6,509 nucleotides of DNA from Fimbriimonadaceae bacterium. Lineage in GTDB: Bacteria; Armatimonadota; Fimbriimonadia; Fimbriimonadales; Fimbriimonadaceae. This document shows positions 1 through 5,328 of the stretch, one piece after another (position 1 is the stretch's first letter; every line of letters begins with the position of its first letter). The position numbers and the translations under genes were made by a program. The stretch spans positions 1 through 6,509 of the forward strand of contig CANFJD010000159.1 of the NCBI GenBank assembly GCA_947447315.1, given 5' to 3'. Under the pieces are notes generated by a model. The model searched no databases, was not told the DNA's origin, and was given only the letters and a program-made list of their open reading frames with translations.

Positions 1-3
1 ACC

Positions 4-837
4 ATGCCGACACGAAAGTACAAACCAACATCGCCCGGCGTGCGCCACAAGATTGGCGCGGATTACTCCGAAATTACCAAAGGTAAGCCGGAAAAGTCTC
101 TCACCGTCGGTCTGCGTAAGTCCGGTGGCCGAAACCACTTCGGACGCATCACCTCGTTCAATCGTGGCGGTGGTAACAAGCGCAAGTACCGAATCATTGA
201 CTTCAAGCGAACGAAGGACGGCGTACAGGCCAAGGTCGCGGCGATCGAATACGATCCGAACCGAACCTGCCGAATTGCGCTGTTGCACTACCTGGACGGA
301 ACGAAGGCTTACATCTTGGCAGCCCGAAATCTGGCCGTCGGTGCGATGGTAGAAAGCGGTCCGACCGCGGACATTCTCCCGGGCAACGCCCTTCCGTTGA
401 TCAACATCCCGCTTGGTACGTTGGTTCACAACATTGAGCTGACGCCGGGACGCGGTGGTCAGATCGTGCGATCGGCGGGAACGTCGGCGCAGGTGATGGC
501 AAAGGAAGGCAGCTACGTTACGCTTCGATTGCCTTCGGGAGAAATGCGAATGGTGCACAACACCGCGCGTGCTACCGTGGGTGAAGTGGGTAACGCCGAA
601 CACGAGAACGAAGCGATTGGTAAGGCCGGTAAGAACCGTGGCCTTGGCCGAAAGCCCCACGTTCGTGGTGTTGTGAAATCGCCTCGCGACCACCCACACG
701 GTGGTGGTGAAGCCAAATCGCCGGTTGGACGTAAGAAGGGTCCGGTCGACCGATGGGGCAACAAGGCTCGTGGTGAGAAGACTCGCCACAACAAGGGAAC
801 GGACAAGTTTATTGTCCGCCGCCGCAACAAGAAGTAA
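4..837 (+). CDS. rplB: 50S ribosomal protein L2
   Basis: This encodes large-subunit protein L2, a primary 23S rRNA-binding protein needed for subunit association and for the peptidyl-transferase centre. The 277-residue product has the family's usual full length. The N-terminus MPTRKYKPTSPG matches the standard L2 start, so the ATG at position 4 is very likely the true start, although its ribosome-binding site lies outside the window. The N-terminal OB-like RNA-binding domain spans about residues 40-120 and the SH3-like domain about 125-200. The conserved DHPHGGGE loop (residues 229-236), which carries the functionally important histidine, is intact, as is the basic tail ending TDKFIVRRRNKK. 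Unusually, it is followed by an intrinsic terminator and unrelated genes instead of by rpsS directly. It is probably the last gene of an upstream rpsJ-rplC-rplD-rplW-rplB unit, which cannot be seen here. Confidence 0.98.
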   Translation: MPTRKYKPTSPGVRHKIGADYSEITKGKPEKSLTVGLRKSGGRNHFGRITSFNRGGGNKRKYRIIDFKRTKDGVQAKVAAIEYDPNRTCRIALLHYLDGTKAYILAARNLAVGAMVESGPTADILPGNALPLINIPLGTLVHNIELTPGRGGQIVRSAGTSAQVMAKEGSYVTLRLPSGEMRMVHNTARATVGEVGNAEHENEAIGKAGKNRGLGRKPHVRGVVKSPRDHPHGGGEAKSPVGRKKGPVDRWGNKARGEKTRHNKGTDKFIVRRRNKK

Positions 838-855
838 CTTTCTGGTTGAGGCGAA

Positions 856-889
856 GCCCAGTCCGATCTATTCGGACTGGGCTTTTTTT
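856..889 (+). terminator. Intrinsic terminator after rplB
   Basis: A perfect 11-bp inverted repeat, GCCCAGTCCGA (856-866) and TCGGACTGGGC (872-882), encloses a 5-nt loop and is followed directly by seven T residues (883-889). This is a textbook Rho-independent terminator located 18 nt after the rplB stop. It implies that transcription of the upstream r-protein genes ends here, so the r-proteins from S19 onward need another promoter or depend on read-through. Confidence 0.93.
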
Positions 890-914
890 GCGTCTTCAGA
901 AGTTTTTTCGATAA

Positions 915-932
915 ATGCCAAAATTTTGGCAT
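915..932. promoter_or_regulatory. Operator-like perfect palindrome (O1)
   Basis: ATGCCAAAATTTTGGCAT is a perfect 18-bp inverted repeat placed just upstream of the -35 box of the repressor gene. It is probably a binding site for the dimeric BlaI-type repressor encoded immediately downstream, because members of this family autoregulate through inverted repeats. The half-site differs from the TACA/TGTA core known for characterised BlaI, MecI and CopY operators, so the assignment rests on position and symmetry. Confidence 0.6.
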
Positions 933-938
933 CACCTC

Positions 939-967
939 TTGTTTCCAGGTGAAATGGGTGCTAATAT
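939..967 (+). promoter_or_regulatory. Promoter of the BlaI-type repressor gene, predicted leaderless
   Basis: The hexamers TTGTTT (939-944) and TAATAT (962-967) are separated by 17 bp and resemble a housekeeping sigma factor -35/-10 pair. The -10 box ends only 6 nt before the ATG at 974, so the transcript should begin at or next to the start codon. No Shine-Dalgarno sequence is present at a useful distance; the nearest purine run, AGGTGA at 947-952, is over 20 nt upstream and lies inside the promoter spacer. This is seen from sequence only; the transcription start is inferred. Confidence 0.6.
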
Positions 968-975
968 TTTGGCAT
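958..975. promoter_or_regulatory. Second, imperfect operator copy (O2) over the -10 box and start codon
   Basis: GTGCTAATATTTTGGCAT matches the O1 palindrome at 15 of 18 positions and shares its complete right half, ATTTTGGCAT. The two centres are 43 bp apart, about four helical turns, so two bound dimers would sit on the same face of the DNA. O2 covers the -10 hexamer and the ATG, so occupation would block polymerase directly. The match is directly visible; repressor binding is inferred. Confidence 0.5.
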
Positions 976-1369
976 GGGTGAAATCTCCAGCGAATTACCG
1001 GCGTTAAGCCGTCGCGAGCGTCAGATTATGGACGCGGTGTATGCACTCGGGGCGGCGGCGGCGACCGAGGTGCGAGAGTCGCTTCCTACTCCCCCATCGC
1101 TAACGGCAGTGCGCACGATGCTCACCATCCTGGTGGAGAAGGGGCACCTAAAGTTCCGGCAAGAAGGGGCAAGATTCATTTACGAACCGGTGGTACCACG
1201 CGAGCAAATGGCCCGCACGATGATGGATCAGGTATTGCACACATTCTTTGAGGGAAGTGTGGAGCGCGTGGTATCCACCCTGGTGGATAGGGAAGATTCC
1301 TCTCTCACCAGCCAAGATTTCGATCGGTTGCAGGCGATTATTGACGCGGCGCGGAGGCAGGGCAAATGA
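974..1369 (+). CDS. BlaI/MecI/CopY-family transcriptional repressor
   Basis: This is a cytoplasmic winged-helix repressor of the BlaI/MecI/CopY (penicillinase repressor) family, 131 residues long as is usual for the family. The DNA-binding domain shows helix 1 (LSRRERQIMDAVYALG, residues 11-26), helix 2 (AATEVRESLP, 29-38), the recognition helix (about 41-56, with PSLTAVRTML) and a wing (about 57-73, GHLKFRQEGARFIYEPVV). Residues about 75-131 form the helical dimerisation region in which the partner protease pathway classically cleaves. The ATG at 974 is supported by the promoter geometry, and the start is probably leaderless. The stop overlaps the next start (ATGA at 1366-1369), so repressor and membrane peptidase form one translationally coupled operon. 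It likely represses that operon through the palindromes upstream; wider targets are unknown. No beta-lactamase gene is in view, so a resistance role should not be assumed. Confidence 0.92.
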   Translation: MGEISSELPALSRRERQIMDAVYALGAAAATEVRESLPTPPSLTAVRTMLTILVEKGHLKFRQEGARFIYEPVVPREQMARTMMDQVLHTFFEGSVERVVSTLVDREDSSLTSQDFDRLQAIIDAARRQGK

Positions 1370-2790
1370 CCGAGCTGCTGGAATTCGGTTGGAAATCCGG
1401 GCTGATCGCGCTCCTGGGACTGGGATTGGCCGCGAGTATGGTGCGATTTCGTCCGGCCGTTCGGCACGGCGTGTTGTTCTGCTCGCTGATGCTGTGCCTG
1501 ATCGTGCCGATTGCGGCGCGATTTGGGCCGCAGACTTACGTGGAGATCCCGGTACTAGCGGACGCCGCAGTCTCCCCCGCGATGGTGACCCCGAGCCGTC
1601 CGGAAAGTTCATCGCCAAAAACCCTTGTAAAGCGCCCGGCGACACGACCGATGCCCGATGCTTTACCGATTGCGGTGGTTTACGGGCTGGGGGTGGTAGC
1701 CGTCACGATGCGCTACGCGGTCGGGTTTTTGAGGTTGCGAGGAATTTCCGGGCGATCCCAGGCCGCTCCGGACGAGATTCAACGCGCGGGGAACGCCCTC
1801 GGCTCGGCAATGCCGGTTCATATTGCCATCGCGGCCCAGGGTGATATCCCTTGCGCCCTGACGGCGGGGATTTTCCGACCAATCATTTTCTTGCCAGAAG
1901 AATCCGTTAGCTGGTCGCCCGAACGACTGGCGATGGTGCTTCGGCATGAACTCGCCCACGTGCAGCGACGCGATCCGGTTAGTCAGCTACTGGCCGAATG
2001 CGTGGTTGCCCTCTACTGGTTTAACCCCGCAGTGTGGCTTGGCGCGCGAGCCATGCGGGGTTACGCCGAACTGCCGGCCGATGAGGCAGTTCTACTCGCG
2101 GGAATACGTCCCACGGATTACGCGCAAGACCTGCTTTTGATCGCCCGCCAAATGGGCATGGGAGCCCGATGGACTCCGGGCCCGGAGCTACTGCTAATGA
2201 AAAACCAACGAATCGAAACTCGACTGAAATCCATTTTGTCTCCTGCCGCGCGTCTGCGTGGCCTCACGACCACTCAGAGCCTTGCTCTCCTTTCCGGAGC
2301 GGTGATTGTCGCTTTTGGAATTTCTACGATGCGGGCCAGCGCAGGTGGTCCGACCTCGGAAACCCGCAAATCGAGCGAAATTGAGGTTTCCATGTCGCGG
2401 CTGAAGCAGCTGGGACTGGCGACGATGATGTACGCATCGGAGCACGACGCCTTCCCGCCGGCGAAATCCACGGACGAGGCGCGGCGGTACCTAGACTCCT
2501 TCGTGGACGATAAGGATTCGTTCGTGGGCGGTACCAAGGGTATTAGCTTTGAGTTCAACACCAAGCTGGCCGGGGTCGCTTTGGCGAATCTGCAGAATCC
2601 GGCAGAGACGGTGGAGTGGTACGAAAAGGTGCCCAATTCCAAGCTGCCATACGTGGTGGTTTACGTGGATGGTCACGTGGTGCGGTACCAAGGTAAAGCA
2701 GCGCCTCAAGTGACGGAGAAGCTTGCGGTTCGCTTAAAGCCCGGAACTTCGGCTCCCCGGAGCGGGGTCGGACTGGGTAAGGGTCAGTAA
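1366..2790 (+). CDS. BlaR1-type M56 membrane metallopeptidase with pseudopilin-like C-terminal domain
   Basis: This 474-residue membrane protein is the likely signal-transducing partner of the preceding repressor. Hydrophobic helices lie at about residues 10-26, 34-53, 100-122 and 303-322, with a further hydrophobic stretch near 205-226 inside the peptidase domain. The zinc-peptidase motif HELAH is at 194-198 (H194, E195, H198), and E235 in the downstream ELPAD motif is the probable third ligand; the cysteine often seen there is alanine. This is the M56 layout of BlaR1/MecR1. After the last membrane helix there is no penicillin-binding domain and no SxxK motif. Instead, residues about 341-445 resemble the body of bacterial pseudopilins: MSRLKQLGLATMMYASEHDAFPP near the start and YVVVYVDGHVVRYQ near the end. 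By topology this domain should face outside the cytoplasm and could be the sensor. The inducing signal is unknown. The start overlaps the repressor stop by 4 nt. Confidence 0.88.
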   Translation: MTELLEFGWKSGLIALLGLGLAASMVRFRPAVRHGVLFCSLMLCLIVPIAARFGPQTYVEIPVLADAAVSPAMVTPSRPESSSPKTLVKRPATRPMPDALPIAVVYGLGVVAVTMRYAVGFLRLRGISGRSQAAPDEIQRAGNALGSAMPVHIAIAAQGDIPCALTAGIFRPIIFLPEESVSWSPERLAMVLRHELAHVQRRDPVSQLLAECVVALYWFNPAVWLGARAMRGYAELPADEAVLLAGIRPTDYAQDLLLIARQMGMGARWTPGPELLLMKNQRIETRLKSILSPAARLRGLTTTQSLALLSGAVIVAFGISTMRASAGGPTSETRKSSEIEVSMSRLKQLGLATMMYASEHDAFPPAKSTDEARRYLDSFVDDKDSFVGGTKGISFEFNTKLAGVALANLQNPAETVEWYEKVPNSKLPYVVVYVDGHVVRYQGKAAPQVTEKLAVRLKPGTSAPRSGVGLGKGQ

Positions 2791-2806
2791 GCCCTAGATT
2801 CCTCAA

Positions 2807-2836
2807 AATGCCGTTGGAAGCAATCCCAGTGGCATT
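2807..2836. terminator. Hairpin in the convergent gap, possible two-way terminator
   Basis: The arms AATGCCGTTGG (2807-2817) and CCAGTGGCATT (2826-2836) pair over 11 bp in + strand RNA, including two G-U wobbles, around an 8-nt loop. In the - strand RNA the two wobbles become mismatches, but there the hairpin is followed by TTTT (2809-2806 read on the - strand). It lies between the convergent ends of the M56 peptidase gene and the toxin gene, where a shared terminator is expected. The + strand side lacks a T tract, so strength is uncertain. Confidence 0.4.
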
Positions 2837-2847
2837 ATGTCGTTATG

Positions 2848-3216
2848 TCAGACGGCGACCAGCTTCGCGTCAGTTTTCGAAAACTCGGCATCCAGGGTCA
2901 GAATTTCATCACCTTCGAGAATGGCCAATGCGTAACAAAAGCAGTCACCAAAATTGATCGGGAATCGGGCGCGAGCCGACGCGGCAATGCGGGATACATT
3001 TTCGTCTGGTGCCCAAAAACTGACACCTGCCCGTAAGAGCAATTCTTCTACCTCTTTGGCACCAGCTTTACCAGTACGGTTTGCGACAATAAGCAGTTCC
3101 GCAAGATTAACGGTTGACATTCGAAGGTTAGAGCCTGCCTGCATGATCTCCATGATTCGTTGTCCCGGCCGCTCGCGGAACAAAACGGCCGCGATGGCGC
3201 TGGTGTCGAGAATCAA
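2848..3216 (-). CDS. vapC: VapC-type PIN-domain toxin (ribonuclease)
   Basis: A 122-residue PIN-domain protein, the toxin half of a type II toxin-antitoxin pair; VapC toxins are metal-dependent endoribonucleases that cut tRNA or rRNA. The N-terminus MILDTSAIAAVLFRE carries the first acidic residue (D4). E40 in STVNLAEL, D91 in NFGDCFCYALA and D109 or D116 in LTLDAEFSKTD complete the expected acidic active site, so the enzyme looks intact. The start codon is TTG (3216-3214): an in-frame stop lies five codons upstream with no ATG or GTG between, and GAGGGA (3230-3225) sits 8 nt before it as a Shine-Dalgarno. The start overlaps the antitoxin stop as TTGA, which implies coupled translation with the antitoxin made first. 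The RNA target cannot be predicted from sequence. Confidence 0.9.
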   Translation of the reverse strand: MILDTSAIAAVLFRERPGQRIMEIMQAGSNLRMSTVNLAELLIVANRTGKAGAKEVEELLLRAGVSFWAPDENVSRIAASARARFPINFGDCFCYALAILEGDEILTLDAEFSKTDAKLVAV

Positions 3217-3470
3217 ACGTCCATTCCCTCATACAACTTATCCTCATCCCGGGGGTTATATGGGGGTTGGTTAGCGTCGTAAAGCAATCCGTGAAGTTGG
3301 TTCAACGCGACCCGTCGTCGTTCCTGTGCCGTCACCTCGGCTTCCCCGGCGGCTTTCATAAAGAGTTCACGTACGGCGTCCTTTTCTGTGGCAAACTCGC
3401 CGTTGCTCACCATCCGCTGAAGGATGGCGTCGACTTCGGGAGTGATTTCCACCTCAATCGTCTTTCCCAT
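3213..3470 (-). CDS. vapB: VapB-like ribbon-helix-helix antitoxin
   Basis: This 85-residue protein is the probable antitoxin and autorepressor for the downstream PIN toxin. Residues 4-10 (TIEVEIT) would form the DNA-contacting beta strand, followed by helices at about 11-22 and 28-42, the pattern of a ribbon-helix-helix (CopG/ParD-like) dimeric DNA-binding domain. The C-terminal part (about 60-85, rich in N, P, D, E and Y) is probably the flexible segment that wraps and blocks the toxin. The ATG at 3470 follows a consensus TATAAT by 6 nt and has no Shine-Dalgarno, so the start is probably leaderless. The antitoxin family is assigned from gene pairing and fold pattern more than from a characteristic motif, so the exact VapB subclass is uncertain. 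Confidence 0.82.
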   Translation of the reverse strand: MGKTIEVEITPEVDAILQRMVSNGEFATEKDAVRELFMKAAGEAEVTAQERRRVALNQLHGLLYDANQPPYNPRDEDKLYEGMDV

Positions 3471-3476
3471 ATCGCC

Positions 3477-3482
3477 ATTATA
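3477..3482 (-). promoter_or_regulatory. -10 element of the antitoxin gene, predicted leaderless
   Basis: On the - strand a perfect TATAAT (3482 down to 3477) is followed by the 6-nt spacer GGCGAT and then by the antitoxin ATG at 3470. No good -35 hexamer is visible 16-18 bp upstream (the 17-bp position reads GCTCAA), and there is no Shine-Dalgarno between the box and the ATG. Transcription should start at or next to the ATG. This is the same -10/6 nt/ATG geometry seen for the repressor gene. Confidence 0.6.
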
Positions 3483-3516
3483 CGAAAAACCGTGGAATTT
3501 TGAGCCTAAGGATGGG

Positions 3517-3522
3517 TATAAC
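3517..3522 (+). promoter_or_regulatory. Possible -10 element for the rpsS transcription unit
   Basis: TATAAC (3517-3522) is the best -10-like hexamer on the + strand between the divergent antitoxin gene and rpsS. It would give a leader of about 90 nt. No convincing -35 is found at 16-18 bp, and TTGAGC (3500-3505) is too close. A promoter is needed in this region because rplB ends in a terminator, but which element is used is uncertain. Confidence 0.35.
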
Positions 3523-3534
3523 TATCGGTTGCGT

Positions 3535-3559
3535 CTAAGCTTGGCAACGCCAACTTTAG
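3535..3559 (+). other. Imperfect hairpin in the rpsS 5' leader
   Basis: The arms CTAAGCTTGGC (3535-3545) and GCCAACTTTAG (3549-3559) pair around the 3-nt loop AAC, with one C-C mismatch and one G-U wobble. The core TTGGC/GCCAA is perfect. It lies about 60 nt before the rpsS start and is not followed by a T tract, so it is not a terminator. It could be an operator, a stabilising 5' structure or part of an r-protein autoregulatory leader; the sequence does not decide between these. Confidence 0.45.
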
Positions 3560-3607
3560 GTGCGTCCGCTTAACTTGTCCGCTGCGAGTCATCGCGACGA
3601 GATTAAC

Positions 3608-3615
3608 AAGGGAGG
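3608..3615 (+). promoter_or_regulatory. Shine-Dalgarno of rpsS
   Basis: AAGGGAGG ends only 3 nt before the rpsS ATG. It is a strong purine-rich site but closer to the start than the 9-10 nt spacing seen before rpsC, rplP and rplN in the same window. Confidence 0.7.
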
Positions 3616-3618
3616 ATT

Positions 3619-3906
3619 ATGGCAAGAAGTCTAAAGAAAGGGTTCTTCATCGATGACCACCTCATCGAGAAGGTAGATAAACTCAACGCATCAGGTGAAA
3701 AACGGCTAATTAAAACGTGGAGCCGACGATCCACGATTATTCCCGACATGATCGGCCATACGTTTGCCGTTCACGACGGGCGAAAGCATGTGCCCGTGTT
3801 CGTGACCGAAAACATGATTGGTCACAAACTGGGTGAATTTGCTCCCACGCGAACCTATAAGGGCCACGCGGGCGGGTTGCCAGAGCGAGGGGCGAAGCTC
3901 CGATAA
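3619..3906 (+). CDS. rpsS: 30S ribosomal protein S19
   Basis: Small-subunit head protein S19, which binds 16S rRNA with S13 near the A-site finger and subunit bridges. The 95-residue product begins MARSLKKGFFIDDHL and contains the highly conserved KTWSRRSTIIPDMIGHTFAV stretch (about residues 33-52) and the GHKLGEFAPTRTYKGH segment (about 68-83), so it is complete and intact. The tail GLPERGAKLR is slightly unusual. Normally it follows rplB within a few dozen bases; here it is the first gene of a separate downstream unit and must be transcribed from its own promoter or from read-through. rplV follows after 13 nt. Confidence 0.98.
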   Translation: MARSLKKGFFIDDHLIEKVDKLNASGEKRLIKTWSRRSTIIPDMIGHTFAVHDGRKHVPVFVTENMIGHKLGEFAPTRTYKGHAGGLPERGAKLR

Positions 3907-3919
3907 GGGCAGGTAGACG

Positions 3920-4501
3920 ATGGAAGTAAAAGCAGTTTCTAAGTACCTTCGTGTACAGCCCCGTAAGGTTCGCATCATCGCCGACGAAGTTCGCGGTGAG
4001 AATGCCGTGAAGACCGTGCACCTGTTGCGGTTCCACACCAGCAAGAGCGCCACGTTGCTCCGAAAAGTTCTCATTTCGGCCATGGCAAACGCGCAGGAAA
4101 ATCACGGTTTGTCGCCCGATCAGTTGCGCATCGCCGCCATTCAGGTGGACGAAGGACCCCGATTGAAGCGCATGCAAGCGCGAGCAATGGGTCGTGGTAA
4201 TCGCATTTTGAAGAAGACCAGCCACATCACCGTTGTCGTAGAGGACTACGAAGGCGAAGTGACAGTTAAGCCGCACGGTACCAAGCCGAAGCCGCGACCG
4301 ACCTTCGGTAGCCCGGCCCGCGGTAAGAAAGCGCCAGCCGCCGTTGCCGCGCCGGTAGCAGAAGCTCCGGTAGCCGAAGAGGTTGCCGAACCAATCGTTG
4401 AAGAGTCGGCGGTGGAAGCACCGGCGGCGGAAGTGACCGAAGTTGAAGCTACGGAGCCCGTAGCGGAAGCCGGTACGGACAGCCAGGAGGAAACTAAGTA
4501 A
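3920..4501 (+). CDS. rplV: 50S ribosomal protein L22 with long acidic C-terminal tail
   Basis: L22 binds 23S rRNA early in assembly, and its beta-hairpin loop lines the narrow part of the nascent-peptide exit tunnel. The core spans about residues 1-116, the usual family length, with the tunnel-loop region RMQARAMGRGNRILKKTSH at 84-102 followed by ITVVVED. Residues about 118-140 are basic and proline-rich, and about 141-193 form a tail dominated by alanine, valine and glutamate, giving 193 residues in all. The tail is expected to be disordered and would emerge on the cytosolic face near the tunnel exit; its role is unknown. The ATG at 3920 is preceded by AGGT (3911-3914). The stop overlaps the rpsC start by one base (TAATG). 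Confidence 0.97.
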   Translation: MEVKAVSKYLRVQPRKVRIIADEVRGENAVKTVHLLRFHTSKSATLLRKVLISAMANAQENHGLSPDQLRIAAIQVDEGPRLKRMQARAMGRGNRILKKTSHITVVVEDYEGEVTVKPHGTKPKPRPTFGSPARGKKAPAAVAAPVAEAPVAEEVAEPIVEESAVEAPAAEVTEVEATEPVAEAGTDSQEETK

Positions 4502-5328
4502 TGGGACAGAAGATTCACCCGGTTGGTCTGCGAGTAGGCGTAATCCGTGGTTTCGATAGCCACTGGTATTACGGCAAGAAAGGCTACGCAGCCGCCCTCC
4601 TCCAGGATCACCGAATTCGTCGTTATATCAAAAACCGCACCGGTCTCGGCAACGTTTCTCGCATCGAAATCGAGCGAGCCGCCAACCGAGTTAAGGTCAA
4701 CATCTTCACCGCTCGTCCGGGCGCCATCATTGGCCGCGGCGGAAAGGGCATTGACGAGCTGACCGATACGCTGAACCGCGTGGTGCGATTGCAAGATCCC
4801 ACCATGGTGGTACAGGTGAACGTTACGGAAGTTCGCCAGCCAGAACTAGATGCTCAGCTGGTAGCGGAGAACATTGCCGTTCAGCTCGAGAAGCGAATTA
4901 GCCATCGTCGCGCCATGCGCCAAGCCATGACCCGCGTTCAGCGAATGAACGGTCGCGGAATCAAGGTTTTGGTTGCGGGTCGATTGAACGGTTCGGAAAT
5001 CGCCCGCTCGGAAGGCGACAAGTTCGGCAAGATCCCGCTCCACACCATTCGTGCTGATATCGACTACGGTCAGGCTACGGCAATGACGGTTTACGGATCG
5101 GTTGGCGTAAAGGTTTGGATCTACAAGGGTGAAGTGCTCCCGGATCGACGGCTGCGAGAGATTGAAGCCGCCCGTGAAGAGCAGCGCGATCGCCGTAACG
5201 ATCGAGGCGATCGACGCCCGCGGCGCGATGATCGCGGCGGAGACCGACCGCGACGGGACGACCGAGCATTCGGTAACACCGGCGCCCCGACCGCAGCTCC
5301 TGCTGCTACCGAAGGAGGACAAGCGTAA
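4501..5328 (+). CDS. rpsC: 30S ribosomal protein S3 with RD-rich C-terminal extension
   Basis: S3 sits at the mRNA entry channel in the small-subunit head and contributes to mRNA unwinding. The start MGQKIHPVGLRVGVIRGFDS is canonical. The type II KH domain covers about residues 40-108, with the RNA-binding loop IIGRGG at 76-81, and the C-terminal S3 domain covers about 110-215, ending VGVKVWIYKGEVLP. Beyond it, residues about 226-275 are a low-complexity extension with repeated RRDDR-type units (RRPRRDDRGGDRPRRDDR) and then an Ala/Pro/Thr-rich end. Total length is 275, versus roughly 210-235 for common bacterial S3. AGGAGG (4485-4490) is placed 10 nt before the ATG inside the rplV end. The stop overlaps rplP by one base (TAATG). 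Confidence 0.97.
   Translation: MGQKIHPVGLRVGVIRGFDSHWYYGKKGYAAALLQDHRIRRYIKNRTGLGNVSRIEIERAANRVKVNIFTARPGAIIGRGGKGIDELTDTLNRVVRLQDPTMVVQVNVTEVRQPELDAQLVAENIAVQLEKRISHRRAMRQAMTRVQRMNGRGIKVLVAGRLNGSEIARSEGDKFGKIPLHTIRADIDYGQATAMTVYGSVGVKVWIYKGEVLPDRRLREIEAAREEQRDRRNDRGDRRPRRDDRGGDRPRRDDRAFGNTGAPTAAPAATEGGQA

Noticed and set aside
513..935. 140-residue open frame on the - strand across the rplB end and terminator
   Set aside because: It lies antisense to well-conserved rplB codons and runs through the terminator hairpin; it has no family resemblance or ribosome-binding signal. It is a shadow frame.
1148..1645. 165-residue - strand frame antisense to the repressor and peptidase genes
   Set aside because: Both + strand genes are clear family members with coupled starts; the antisense frame shows no recognisable domain.
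974..2790. Beta-lactam resistance operon
   Set aside because: The repressor and M56 protein belong to the BlaI/BlaR1 families, but there is no beta-lactamase or penicillin-binding domain in the window, so the inducer and the output are unknown.
2807..2836. Third copy of the repressor operator in the convergent gap
   Set aside because: It shares only the GGCAT/ATGCC end words with the upstream palindrome and lacks the AAAATTTT centre; a hairpin or terminator reading fits its location better.
844..3540. Imperfect direct repeat GGTTGAGGCGAAGC (844-857) and GGTTGCGTCTAAGC (3527-3540) at the two edges of the inserted block, considered as attachment or target-site duplication
   Set aside because: Only 11 of 14 bases match, the copies are not at exact gene ends, and there is no integrase, transposase or terminal inverted repeat; chance is a sufficient explanation.
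4246..4794. 182-residue - strand frame antisense to rplV and rpsC
   Set aside because: Its Ser/Ala/Thr-rich content is the mirror of the low-complexity L22 tail; there is no independent coding evidence.
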